Assembly: GCA_964036155.1 (NCBI GenBank) | Contig: OZ038423.1 | Location: 79,189,249 to 79,253,248, forward strand | Direction of reading: 5' to 3' | DNA: 64,000 bases | Origin: Diploscapter coronatus | Lineage: Eukaryota; Nematoda; Chromadorea; Rhabditida; Rhabditidae | In this document: positions 37,201 through 48,121 of the stretch, in pieces | Layout of the letters: every line of letters begins with the position of its first letter | Numbering within the stretch: the stretch's first letter is position 1 | Notes under the pieces: model-generated | What the model was told of the DNA's origin: nothing | The model's input: the letters and a program-made list of their open reading frames with translations, nothing else | Databases searched by the model: none | Translations under genes and position numbers: made by a program

Positions 37201-38667
37201 GATCTAAAAGGTCAAAAATCAAAATGTTTTTCTTGTAAAAATTTAATACATTTTGGTAAAAAATTCAATTTTCATAAGAAAGTTATAAAAAAAAAGTTAA
37301 AAATTAGCGTAAAACATCATTTTTCCGTGTTTTTCAGAGAATGGATGAGGCTTCAAAAAGACGATTCAATTTGGTGAACGCGAAATTGGAGCGAGAAAAA
37401 CTGAGGACCGGCAAAAACTCCAAGGTTTCTGGAGACGTGACAATTTCCTCGAAAAAGGCAGAAATCATCGAACCAAAACCCGACGACGAATTACTCAAGA
37501 AAACCGCAGTCAAAAAATCCTAATTTTTCCAGATTCTCAACCGACGCAATTTACTCAGAGAGCGATCTCGTAAACGCCTCGCAAACTAAATGATCTTAGA
37601 TATGCTTATATAATAACTTTCAAACAACATATCATTTATCCTCAGTACGGCCTTTACTTTAAAAAGCATAATATTTGAAGATATCGATATTTTAATTGAG
37701 CTGCATCATGATATATATTAATAATAAGTACAAGTATTTTAATTGTGAATATTATTTTGCTTAGTAATAAATTTAAATAAATACGCACCGATGTTGGAAT
37801 AGCTCCTTCATCTTCGAAACCAAACATGTTTCTTCTTTCAGTTGGGCTTCTCATGTTTGATTTGGGCACGAGTATGGCCTAAAGTTTAAATAATAATTAA
37901 TAATTCAAAAAAATGTTTAATTACAAATAAAACTATTTAATGTCCTACTTTTTTGGCCTTCTTAATCTGAGGTGCCATGTCACCGAAGAAATCCGGTTCT
38001 TCAGTCGATGACCTCGAAGTCTGTAATTTATAAATTTAGCTAAACTCTTAAGTTATCATTCAACTGTTAATATCCCTAATTCTAGTAACTAGAGCATATA
38101 TTCTAATGCTAATTATAGCTTTAAATAGTTTATATCTGAATTTACATTCAAAATATATTAATATATGAGTTAATATTAATTTAAAATATTTATGCCTGTG
38201 CATTTGACTGGGTCATCTGATTTCTCCACTGCTCAATTTTATCCTCTACTTCAGCCTTTTCGTCCCAACCAGCTGACCAGGGATCGTTATTTCCCGAAGT
38301 AGTTCCGGAAGCGGTGCCGTAATATGCTGTACCAGAATTCGAATAATTAGGAATGTTAGGCGGAGTGGGAGAACGGTGCACGGCTACTTAAATTATAGCA
38401 TTATTTAATTTAAAAGTAAATATAATTTTAATACGAAGTCTAGGATTAATATAATTTATACGACGTTTATGGTTTAAATAAAGACTTCTTATTTTGAAAT
38501 TTATATTTCAACAGTTTCGATTTGATCATTAAAAGTTATATACCTGAATATGGCAACTCGCCAATATGGTCCTTCTTCCTGAAACAGCAGAAAGCCTGCT
38601 TAATAACTCGAAAGACTGTTAGAAATAGTCGCAATATTCGGCCGCATAACAAACTTAGCAATGACAT
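34225..38667 (-). CDS. EBAG9: EBAG9/RCAS1 homologue
   Basis: Minus-strand gene of six exons. Exon 1 (from Met at 38665-38667) encodes a membrane-anchor N-terminus MSLLSLLCGRILRLFLTVFR followed by a Cys/Lys-rich turn (AFCCFRKKD), like the palmitoylated N-terminus of EBAG9. Next come DPWSAGWDEKAEVEDKIEQW, then EEPDFFGDMAPQIKKAKK and AILVPKSN (matching EBAG9 EPDYFKDMTP...), RRNMFGFEDEGAIPTS, ANQLGELDDSGAGWDDDLDS (matching ELGDLDTW...AWEE), and a basic coiled tail SEKHRARQEEHERRFQERKA ending FQ, stop 34225-34227. EBAG9 is a Golgi-associated regulator of vesicle transport and secretion. Intron 4 (34563-37788) is 3.2 kb, far longer than the others, and contains an opposite-strand gene. Confidence 0.85.
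36017..37523 (+). CDS. Putative secreted Cys-containing protein nested in EBAG9 intron
   Basis: A plus-strand gene model inside the 3.2 kb EBAG9 intron. Exon 1 encodes a clear signal peptide, MWLRFLILLSLIQVIYSAVQ, followed by CYIGQKLF. A second exon joined at an AAG acceptor gives VCAKFIPYSCAVDCEWKNSC, which is Cys-rich. Further exons join in phase: LNAKSAMVLCCASLSTRIEM, GREKCEWREPESIAVVGPS, DVSLEVCQYTVERDHCDAD, and a last Lys/Glu-rich exon RMDEASKRRFNLVNAKLERE ending in TAVKKS, stop 37521-37523. A CY..C..C..CC pattern after a signal peptide hints at a Ly6/uPAR-type nematode protein, but I do not recognise the family, and the middle exon choice is uncertain. The exons of 36640-37523 are the best supported by phase. 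Confidence 0.45.
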
Positions 38668-39471
38668 TTAAATTGGAGATCTAAAAATGTTAATTTAGGG
38701 CCTCTTGTAGGTCCCACTCTTTCTTCCCCATGCTATTTTCCAAAAAGAGGGTAGGAACTAGTGAGTGGGTCAAATTTAGGGTATCTGAAATACAGTTTAA
38801 CATTAGGTATACACAGGTTAATGAACCTTCAAATTGATACATATATAAAAGGTAAAATAAACCAAATATAAATGTTTATTTAACGATTTTGAAGAAAAGT
38901 ACTATCTCTAAATTCTCCCTGGGTCTGACTAGATCCGACACAAATCTCTAAACCCGTAGATTGAAGGAAAAGATACACTGATTATTGCTGTTTAACTTAG
39001 TTTCTAAGGCCACGATTTGTATCAAGTGAATTTAATATTTTTGCCTAGTCAACAGGAAACTTAGCGAGTCGACGCTGGGACGTTTTCCACCGCAAAAATT
39101 CGGCCATAGTCTCTCGTCCCATTAAGGATAGTAATTCAGACGCCGACTGAGCTGACGGAATAATCCACCGCGTAAGGGGGTATTTGTGATGGAAAGCGTC
39201 TCAACGTCTGCTAACGAGTATGTAAATTTATGTGTAGAAATTTCGATTTGTTAGAAAATGACATGATATTCAAATTCAATAACATTAAATATTGATGGCT
39301 GAATATCATGTCTTCAAATCTTTGACATAGAAATTTGATAGGTGCCTAGAATTATTCAAAAGCGAAACAATTTTTTAAAATAACGTCATTTAATAACTAA
39401 AGAATGTCTATTTTGTAAAACTCACTTTATACTTCCTAAATGAAGTAATAATTCATAAATGACGTCTTTTC
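38668..39471. other. Intergenic between EBAG9 and ATGL-like genes
   Basis: About 800 bp holding the EBAG9 promoter and the 3' flank of the lipase gene (both minus strand). An imperfect inverted repeat with arms near 39062-39095 and 39188-39222 (TTAGC...GACG...TTTCCA on one side, its approximate complement on the other) may be a decayed palindromic insertion. No coding block. Confidence 0.4.
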
Positions 39472-41303
39472 TTAAATCGAAGTCCCCTCAGGCCGTTTCA
39501 GCATCTCATTGGCTTGCAGGTATCTGAAGGCGTGCTTGTAGCCGGCCAAATAGTAGTCCTGAAGAATGGCTCGGTTCGGCGGGAATAGCGCCTGCGCTCC
39601 TCGCACAATATTCGACATGTTCACCTGAAATTAGAAATTCGAATAATCGAAAATAGTAACTCAACCAAGGCTGTAAATGTTTAGACGCACATAACGAGAT
39701 AGTATGTATTTCGAGAACATAGTGAGAGCGTGCTTTTCTCTTTCTCGAAAAGACACACTATCTCGTTATGCGTTTCTAAACATTTACAGCCCTGAATTCA
39801 ATTATAAAATTTAAGTGCATATTATTTGAAGTCACATTAATCCAGGATTCAAATATAAAGTTTCTAAATAAAAAAAAAAACTCTAAAATCATGTGTGTCG
39901 AACATGTTATGAATCTAAACTCAAGAAATAGTTTAGAAATCTAAAATTAAAATGTTCAAATAATAAAATAAAAATTACAAATATAATTTTTTTAAATTTA
40001 CTCACGCTAACATGCTGACTCCCTACACTCATGTTCCATTCGAAGAAGGCCTTATCGTCTGAAGGACAGATGTCGGCAACGCTCGTGAACGGCGACACCG
40101 TCACCGTCCGCATGTCCTCGAAATCAGGCAGGTTGTTCGAATAGCCACCGTCGATGTAGTGCTGCAATCGAGGGAATATATGAAATTCCTATTTACAAAA
40201 TGGATATAGAAATTAGGATATATGAGAAATCCCTTACACATCCGTCGATGCAGGGTGGCTCACCCTTGAACCCCATGCTGTAGATCGGGATGTAGCACGA
40301 GCTCATCAGGCAGTCTATCAGGCATTTGCGATTCGTGAATGAAGTCAGCAGTTTGTTCTTTCGGGTCTGCAACGAGGATATATGAAATTCTTTTCTGTCA
40401 AAAACGGATATATGAACTCCTCTTCTGGATATATCAAATCCCACCTTATGGTCAGTGACAGAAATGTGGAGTCGTTCTTGTAACGGCGTAATGTCTTCGG
40501 GGAGAAAACCGTCAACGACCTGAAAGGCATCATAAATATTGAAAGACGCCAGTCATTAAAAAAGCGTTATACCTTAATCAGTTTCTCGTTCAAATAATAT
40601 CCTGGCGTCATCGCTCCCAACCTGAGACTATTCAATTCGTCGGCCATCTCATAGAGAATATTCAGCCCGTCATTCAATCTAAATTTAAGGCGTGATTAGC
40701 GTAAATGGCATCTTTTTTGTAATTCTCACTTGTCCGGAACAAGCAGGAAGAGCGACGCCACCAGCGAACCGGCCGAAGCTCCGGAAACCCGAGTGACTTT
40801 GCTCACGAGGGGCTGCAATTTTCAACCTTAGGTTTTTTTATATGGCTGAATTTAAAATTTTAAACTTTGATTTTTATCAGGTACAACGTTAAACTCATTA
40901 TCATACCTGTCCATTTTTCAGTAGACACGACACGACACCAAAATGGTACGAACCGAGGAAGCCACATCCACTGAACGATAGACAGATGTTGGCAGCTTCT
41001 AAAAAGGATTTCATATATCCCCTTTAGGTGAGGGTTTCGTATATTTCTCTACCTTTAACTGGGACCTTTGCGATCAAGGGTCGAAGCATTTTCTCCTTCT
41101 TCTCTTCTGTACCGGCAGCCTCTCTGTCCTTAACGTCGGCGTTATCGTCGTTGACGTTGGATTCCGAATCTGGAGGGGCTACGACAGTTGCGTTACCGTC
41201 AAGATTCTTCTCATTCAGGTTGACGTCCGTGGATTCAGATGACGGGCCATCGACCTAAAAAGGCTACGTCTTTTTGGAGATTTAGAAAATATCGACGAAC
41301 CAT
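39472..41303 (-). CDS. atgl-1: Adipose triglyceride lipase-type patatin (PNPLA2-like)
   Basis: Minus-strand gene. A short start exon (Met 41301-41303) joins an acidic leader (VDGPSSESTDVNLNEKN...; DDNADVKDREAAGTEEKK). The patatin domain follows: NICLSFSGCGFLGSYHFGVV (oxyanion Gly-rich loop), TRVSGASAGSLVASLFLLVP (nucleophile Ser in GxSxG), LNILYEMADELNS, VVDGFLPEDI, LHISVTDHK, SSCYIPIYSMGFKGEPPCID, and HYIDGGYSNNLPDFEDMRT with the catalytic Asp of DGG. The C-terminus has TVTVSPFTSVADICPSDD and ALFPPNRAIL, as in ATGL. The stop is at 39472-39474, soon after the patatin core, so the long hydrophobic lipid-droplet tail of mammalian ATGL is not evident. It hydrolyses triglyceride at lipid droplets. 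Introns carry GATATATGAAAT and GGCGT-type motifs and a 124-bp palindrome (39669-39792). Confidence 0.93.
39669..39792. mobile_element. Palindromic MITE, family D (in atgl-1 intron)
   Basis: Arms GGCTGTAAATGTTTAGACGC and GCGTTTCTAAACATTTACAGCC are near-perfect inverted repeats and continue inward through ATAACGAGATAGT and ACTATCTCGTTAT, then TTTCGAGAA and TTCTCGAAA. The arms are over 45 bp each, with a short loop: a fold-back element. Confidence 0.8.
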
Positions 41304-43339
41304 ATTATTTTCTTCGGAATATTTCGTCGATTCCAGCTCGTATTACACTGAATCTGGAAGAAATAATGCTAATTTTGAAGAAAATCAAAATAAATGAAAA
41401 TACTACACAACACGAATAATGAAAGGTACGCTTAAACGACGGGATAACACATAGAGAGACTAAATGAATAGTGGATGCAAAGATAAAATGGAGAACGATA
41501 ATTCGCCTTTCAAACACTTAAAAGTTGTATTTTTGGCCCCGATTTCCTCAAGACTTCCACGAGGACTGTACGAGGCAACTCGTATTTGACGGGATGGCGA
41601 GATCCTTTTTAGTAAATGACGAAATCTCTTTTCCCATACTATCTCATCCCTTAACCTAAACATACCACACGACCTCTCGTCAAATACAAGTTGCCATGAC
41701 ACAATAATGCGTGGGATCGAAAGTGAGATGAGCGGGGGAAAGATCGTTCAAATTTGTGTGGAAGGGGAGAAACACTGCAGCCAACATAAACATATTGCAT
41801 GTTATAATAATTTCATATGCAAGAGACATAATATATCGTGAAATATGTGGATTTTAGGTATCTTATGATAAATAGCATCCGTTTTAGGTAGGGTCCCCAA
41901 GCTCCGCCCCTTTGCAAAGATGCGTTTGTGGCAGAAGCGTGGTAGTCTTAAGCGGCAAACTTGGGAAGGAGGTGCCCTTCAAACCCTCGAATGACTCAAA
42001 AAACCCTACCTAGATCAACCATACACCTGTTAAAATGGTTCTGTGCAAAAAGTCAGAACAAAATAGCCGCACACAACCATGCACAAGCAGTATTTCGTCG
42101 GCGAAAATGCGTTCATTTTGGGTGACGGATTTTTGCGACTTCTTCGGTCAGGGAATTTTCTTTTTCTTTTTTCTTCACAGAAATCTTATTTACAACCCAG
42201 ATCATCTTTTAGGTGCAAGATTTATCCAAGAATGAGATTTGGCATACCCACTTGGGAACCCTAATTTAGACCCTATTCTTTTTCATTGCGATGAAATATA
42301 CAGTAAACCTTTCATATATTTCATTTGATTAGCATTGTTTGTCGGTACGGCTCGAATCTGCTGCACATGTGTGTTGAATATAAATTAGCATATCTCTTAT
42401 TCGAGAGCCACTCTTTTCTATACATGAATGATTATCTCCCCACCTATACACGGCTATATCCCCTGTATCTACCAATATCCATGCTAATGAGGTATTGTTA
42501 ATGCTTTATACCAGCCGCCTTTACTCATTCATACTATGCTGCATACAGTTTTAGGTAGAATATTCTAAATTTAGGCCTGAATTCAATAACACATCATTGT
42601 TATCAAGTGTATTTTGAGCTAGATTCTAATAGACAGCACTTTTTCAAGTAATTCATCATCTGAAACCTAACGTTCAAGGCTATAATGAAATAATGGTACT
42701 TTGTTTCAAATCGCGTATCATTTCGTGCTGATTTGGGTGTACATTTGTATCCCAGACGTTTTCCAAAAACCGGGAACAATGGTCATCAATTCGAGCATAA
42801 TCTCGTTAGACTTTTGTCATTTTGTCCTTCTGTGAATCTTTTTCGTCTCTTCCATTTTAATGGTCTCTAAGATTTTGTGCTCACCTGTACCTCGAGCGGG
42901 TTTCGCTTTCGTGTTTCCGGAACAGGTGCCCTTATAAAGGCTCCTAACGGCAGCTTACCCTTGGATTTTCTTTCTCTCCCTCTTTTCATTCCTTCTCCTT
43001 TTTCTTTCTTTCTCTAGCGCCCTTAACTATCTCTCTCCATGGTTACGACCCCACTATTATCTGTCTGCCAAAGGTGGACCCCATATTGAACCAGTCCCCT
43101 TATATTCTAATTTTCAGCCTCTTTACCCTCTTCTCTACTATCCATACTTTATTTTGCTCTCATTCTCTGGATTTCTCTCTCTAGCCTCTCTAACTTGCCT
43201 TTTAGATCCCCTCGTACCGTTGTACCAGCGCATACATTTGCTCACTCACATCCTTGTCAGCATTGTTATCAGAGGACCCGATAAGCTGACCCCAGAACTC
43301 GACCCATCAACATCATAATCTGCACACTTGAGAAGGGTG
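41304..43339. other. Divergent intergenic region between atgl-1 and ZP-domain gene
   Basis: About 2 kb with no recognised gene. The segment next to the ZP gene (42880-43260) is pyrimidine-rich (TTTCTCTC and CTCTCTCC runs), as often seen in nematode promoters. A potential weak hairpin lies at 42349-42411 (GGCTCGAAT paired with ATTCGAGAGCC). Nothing else supportable. Confidence 0.45.
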
Positions 43340-46300
43340 ATGTTACGCGGGTCAGTCCTCCTAATTTTCGCCTACCTACCGCAAATTTTTGGCGAGGGCT
43401 TTGGTAAGTAAAAAACTCTTTTTGAAAATTCAAACAATTCTATTTTTAGTGGCCGAAGTATCATGTTCTGCGGACAGCCTTACCGTGATGTTGAATAAAT
43501 CCGATCCGGATGTTGCGAAATGGATGGCCGATAAAAATTCCCTGCCGGTGGTAAGTTGAAAACAAGCTAATTTTTTAAGGAATTTTTCAATTAAAAAAAA
43601 GTTTAAACTTTGAAAAGATATGAAAATGAAATTTTTTAAAAACCTCGAATTCTTGTTTGAAATTTTGACCTATTGAAAATTTCAAATAATGAATATTTTC
43701 GAAACACCCGCATTTGGTGGTATCATGACGATCCTCTATTTATGAGCTAGAACATCATCAAATAACAGATTATCATCTTGTCTTATCAGTAAACACTCTA
43801 AGTCCATTTATGGTTGTTATTGAGGTGTACGTCTACGGTCACAAAATGCGGCACTCTTGTGGGTCATCGATGAAAAAGGAGAGTGGCGAAGTCAACTACA
43901 ATCTGACCGTCCCTTATGGGAAAGAATGCGACGTCATGTTGGCTGATGTGGTGAGAGACTAGGGAAATTGAAGAGAAACGAAAAAACCAAGATTACTGTA
44001 GGAATATTGATTTTGGTGATGAAGATCAGTTTTTCTCTAAAAATAATGTGAAATTTTTGTAGAAATACGAAATTTAAGAGGGGTATCAATGGAAAAATTA
44101 TGAAGACCATCTCCTTCCATAGAAATTCTTTATAATGTCAGGAGCCCAACTACCGTACCGCCGAAACTACCATCGCTCTCGAAGACAATGCCGATTTGAG
44201 CATCATGAAAACCCTCAGAATCAATCACGTCTTCTGTCTCTATACGAGGAGCGTCCAAACCATCAGATTCAATGATGTTTCTAGGTAAGTTTGGAAAAGA
44301 GATAAGACAAAATCCTAAAAGTGCTCCAAATTTCAGACGAGATAAAAAATTCTGAAAATAAACCTGAAATTCTGAAAAAGATAAAAAAAATTTCAGTGAT
44401 CAAAAAGTCGAGGACTCTATCGGTGGTAAGCCCAAGCCCAAAGTCGAAATGTTCTTCCACAACGCGAATGGAAAGCCGCTGAGAGCAGCCAAATTGGACG
44501 ACGCCGTTGAGCTATTCATCGCTTTGGTGCCTGACGGTACGATTTTCATGAAAAGAGATCAAAATTCTCGGAAAGAAGTCAAATGTTTTAGAAACAAATG
44601 CCGTTTTTTGAAAGGAGATTTCTCCCAAAAGACAATCAAACATTTTCAGAGGCTTACCACGGAATCACCCCCATTGAGTGCCTGTTCTCTGATCGTGAAG
44701 ACATGCAAACCCCAGGAGCGCAGAGGCTTACCTTTGTACAGGGAAGGTAAGTAACGTGGATTTAGAAAAGAAATTTTTCGCAATTTTCTTTCAAAACTTA
44801 TTCCCGTTTTTTTTTTTTAAATCTCAGTCCCATAATGTTTCATTCAGTTGCCCCGTGAGTGAAATGTCTGTCATCGACCCTCTAGCCAACGTCAATGAAC
44901 AGGTCTATTTCTCGAAATTCAACGCGTTTCGATTCGGCGCCCAGTCGACGGTGTTTGTCCACTGCAATGTGCAGGTCTGCCTCAGGAGCGAGGAGTGCCA
45001 TCGGGTAACATATTGAAAATTTGTAAAGTTCGTAAGGTAGTAGGGTAATAATTTCTCTAAGCCACATGCTATTTCTCTTCTAACTCACCTTAAACTATGC
45101 CTTGCCACCTTCCGAACTTTACAAATTAGCTAAAATATTATATCGGCCAAAGGAAATGAAAGTTCTTGTGTTGAAAAAACAGCGAGAGACACAGAGGAAA
45201 TTGCATACCCACTCCCTCTCCATTGTTTTGTTTCCCGTTGACTCTAGTTTCTCTGGCACTCTAGCCTCCCTCTTTGCACACATAGTCGCGACGCGCATTT
45301 CTCGCAACGATGCTCCTTAGCACACAAACTGTCTCATTTCATTTGACCGATGCAATAAGAGAAATTTCTAAACTAACTCTAGAAAATTATTGAGGTTTAC
45401 CTAAACGTTTTTTCAGGACTGCTTCAAGCGAGTGACTAACTCGAATCTGACTGCAGAAAGACTAAGATTCCGACACAAGCGTTCCGCTGCCATTGAAGTT
45501 GCGCAGAATCGGCTGGGCGAATTGGTGAATATCACCGAGGCATTCACCATCCTCAACAACCAGGAGTCGGAAGAAAGTGGGAAATTATTTGATTGTCACT
45601 GACCGATTACTTGAGACAGAATAAAAGTGAGGAAATTTTGATGCATGGAAATTAGCACGTTGTTTGCAAACGAATAGACACCATTTCATTGATCCCCAAG
45701 AAATGACTTTGACGACTATTTGTGCATCATTTATTTTGTCTCAAGCAATCGGTCATTAACAATAGTTTTTTTTTTCAAAAAATATTTTTTAAATCTGTAC
45801 AAATTCGATTAAAAACTAAAAAAAATATTCAAATTTAATTATCTTCTTTTTAGTTTCACAGCCTGTTTCATCGTCTGTCGAGCAATGCACCAGAGTTTCG
45901 GAATATTATTCGTTTTTGCCAATCATCTGTCTTTTCCTGCTCTTTTCGACGATTTGCGCCTTAATTCTCGCCTCCTACTTCGGATATCGGATCCGCTATG
46001 GCCGAAAGGTAAGACGCGCACGGTTTTGCACAAATTTTACTTTAGTCTCTGGCGCTCGAATTTAAATCCTATCATATGACATATTTTTTTTATAAAGATT
46101 ATATTTATTCTCCCTTTTCCATTTATGGAGTTTGAGAACACTTATATTTGACAAGAAAAGACGAGAGTGGAAGAAAGCGTGCTTTTGAAATGAAGTGTCG
46201 AAAAGAAAATCGATAAAATTCACCATGTTTACATTTTTCAATTGCACCATTTTATATTGTTGACGTTGAAAACTTTAGCAAATGGAAATATTTCGAATTC

Positions 46301-46666
46301 AAGCCAAAAATGGCTAGATGAGTAAATTTATTACTCATTAATTTACCGGATTTCGTAATACGCTCTGTCTGAGTCAGACTCTATATGGAATTGACTTATA
46401 GAAAGAAAAGAATGGATCTCTTTCCATGTCTAAGAATAAGGGGTGAAAGTCGTCTGACATATATTTCTCAGTTAGAGAAAATGAGAAAAATCTCTAGCCT
46501 CATGGTTAAGGATAGGCGATCGAAAACGTGTGACCTAATTTAGGATTGCTTCGATGTGAACCCGCCCTCCTCGGTGGCCACTACTTCAACCACTCTCCCC
46601 AACCCGGCCTTCCCTCAGCGCTATTCGGTGTCATACGCTAATCGTAACTTCTCAGCGTTCCGATAA
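43340..46666 (+). CDS. ZP-domain (cuticlin-like) type I membrane protein
   Basis: About ten exons. Signal peptide MLRGSVLLIFAYLPQIFG, then VAEVSCSADSLTVMLNKSD, a ZP-N-like module with YGHKMRHSCGSSM and LTVPYGKECDVMLAD, NHVFCLYTRSVQTIRFND, and a ZP-C-like module PKVEMFFHNANGKPL, EAYHGITPIECLFSD, ISCP-type SCPVSEMSVIDPLANVNE, FRFGAQSTVFVHCNVQVCLR and EECHR. A furin-type site RFRHKRSAA follows. A transmembrane segment FLPIICLFLLFSTICALILA precedes a basic stop-transfer (YRIRYGRK) and a short tail ending FSAFR, stop 46664-46666. Cuticlins and other nematode ZP proteins are cleaved at the furin site and polymerise into cuticle or apical matrix. Introns hold a let-7-resembling hairpin (45018-45127) and a MITE (45591-45764). 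Confidence 0.9.
45018..45127 (+). ncRNA. let-7-resembling hairpin in ZP gene intron (candidate microRNA)
   Basis: A 110-base hairpin lies wholly in the intron following the exon ending EECHR. The arms AATTTGTAAAGTTCG and CGAACTTTACAAATT pair perfectly for 15 bp, and pairing continues with few mismatches and wobbles for about another 13. The 5' arm has AGGTAGTAGG, the core of mature let-7, just inside the basal stem. The 3' arm has CTATGCCTTGCCACCTTCC at the place where the let-7 star strand begins CTATGC and contains ACCTT. The position-2 base of a let-7-style seed would be A rather than G. It may be a diverged let-7 relative, an unrelated hairpin RNA, or a fold-back insertion. Confidence 0.4.
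45591..45764. mobile_element. MITE family C, copy 3 (in ZP gene intron)
   Basis: About 174 bp, beginning TTGTCACTGACCGATTACTTG and ending TCTCAAGCAATCGGTCATTAA. The interior is nearly identical to 28035-28150 but lacks about 35 bp near the right end. Confidence 0.8.
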
Positions 46667-48121
46667 AACGATAAAATTTATCGATTTATTGTTTTTTTCA
46701 TCTTTACCTTATTTTGCAATATTCGAGCCAAAATTTTATTATTCTAATGTCGATTTGCTATTTACTTTTATGAAAAAGTTGATCTTCACCAAAATGATTA
46801 TTTTTGCTAGATTCTTGCTTTGTTTCAATAGTTCTTGACGAAGATCAACTTTTTATAATGGAATAATTGATCTTCATAAAAAGTCTTTAATAGTTTCGTT
46901 ATTTTTCCAAAAATAAGCTCAAAATTCTATCACGCCCAATATACCGATTGCTATAAGACGAATTTGTTTTGTTATGTTTTCAAATTCAGCCCTCTCTTCT
47001 CTTTCGATTTCATATCTCTAAAATGTGCTTATTCATCATTGGTTTTTCAGTTTTCGACTTTTTCTATTTTTTTCAAAAAGCTTCACATTTTCTTGCCATC
47101 TTTCTGTCTAAACTGAGTATTTCAATCTGATGATCTTAAAAACTGTACTTTCACTTACGAATGACTCAAGTTATCATTGCCAAATTAGGTTATAATTTAC
47201 TCTGTATCTCTAACTCTTCAATATTTAACCATAGAAAATATGCAGTTTCAAAAAATGACTCAACTTTCATTGTTTTCATTGATCCTTATCATCATTTTTA
47301 TTGTATTTTTGCGAAGGAAAAAATGAATTAGTCATTTTGTCAAATCGTCACTAAATTTATCATTCTCCAATGCACAACCGCTTTGCTAGGCCACCATTCT
47401 CAAATGTCTTGCGCCGTATTTGAAACACTTCGATGCCTATGCTTTATCATATGGACAATATCCTAGACTTCAAGGATTTGACCATTTTTAGCTGTCTTAC
47501 TGTAGGGATTTCAATGGTTTCTCGAAGTTTCATTCATAATCCTTGCAGACTTTTTGTGGGGCTATTCATTATGACATGATGCAATTTATGAATTGAAACA
47601 AGAATCTGACTGACTTCTTCGCGCAAATCCTGTGCATTATACCAGCCGGGTTTTGGCCTCATTTAGACTGTCCTTTTCCCGCCTTCTCCTCTTTTCCCAC
47701 ACTATTTCCTCAGATCGATGCAGTTCAGATTTTTTCCAAAAATTTTTCTCTGCTTCTTTTTTCTCTCTTCAGATCTTATTCTATTTCTTCAGTTTTTGCC
47801 TTATCCTCAAGACGCGCTATGCGCGAATTCGCCATGTAATTGCTTGGGGGCTTGTCTGTCTATTCTTTCTCGCCCTTTTTTCTTTTCTTTCCGCTCCTAA
47901 TGATCTTTTTCTTTCTCATTCATCCTTTCTCTCCTTTTTCTCTCGCCCTCTCTCCATTCCTCATACTCTCATTCTTTCTCGCTCTTTTCTTTCTCTTTCC
48001 CCTAACTCTCTATATTCTTCATGCTATCTCGTACCATCTGTCCTTCTTTGCATATATCGACATTCTTGCCTCATCTCCTTATTCAGCTTCATCCACCAAA
48101 TTCTTCCCAAAAGCCCCTAAT
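46667..48121. other. Intergenic, including long pyrimidine tract
   Basis: About 1.45 kb with no recognised coding exon. The right part (about 47690-48010) is strongly C/T-rich on the plus strand, producing long hydrophobic open frames (Ser/Phe/Leu) that are a composition artefact. Such T/CT-blocks are common in nematode promoters and lie just upstream of the next gene. Between 46775 and 46885 the TTGATCTTCA motif occurs three times in both orientations. Confidence 0.45.

Noticed and set aside
34225..38667. Minus-strand exons first considered as a C-terminal SCYL1-like fragment
   Set aside because: The exon at 38551-38667 supplies a membrane-anchor N-terminus, and the DFFGDMAP and ELDD...W blocks match EBAG9 in order, so the gene is complete EBAG9 rather than truncated SCYL1.
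47632..48120. 162-codon open frame, Ser/Phe/Leu-rich, looking like a membrane protein
   Set aside because: It lies in a C/T-rich tract where all frames give Ser/Phe/Leu; no family resemblance, and overlapping frames are equally hydrophobic.
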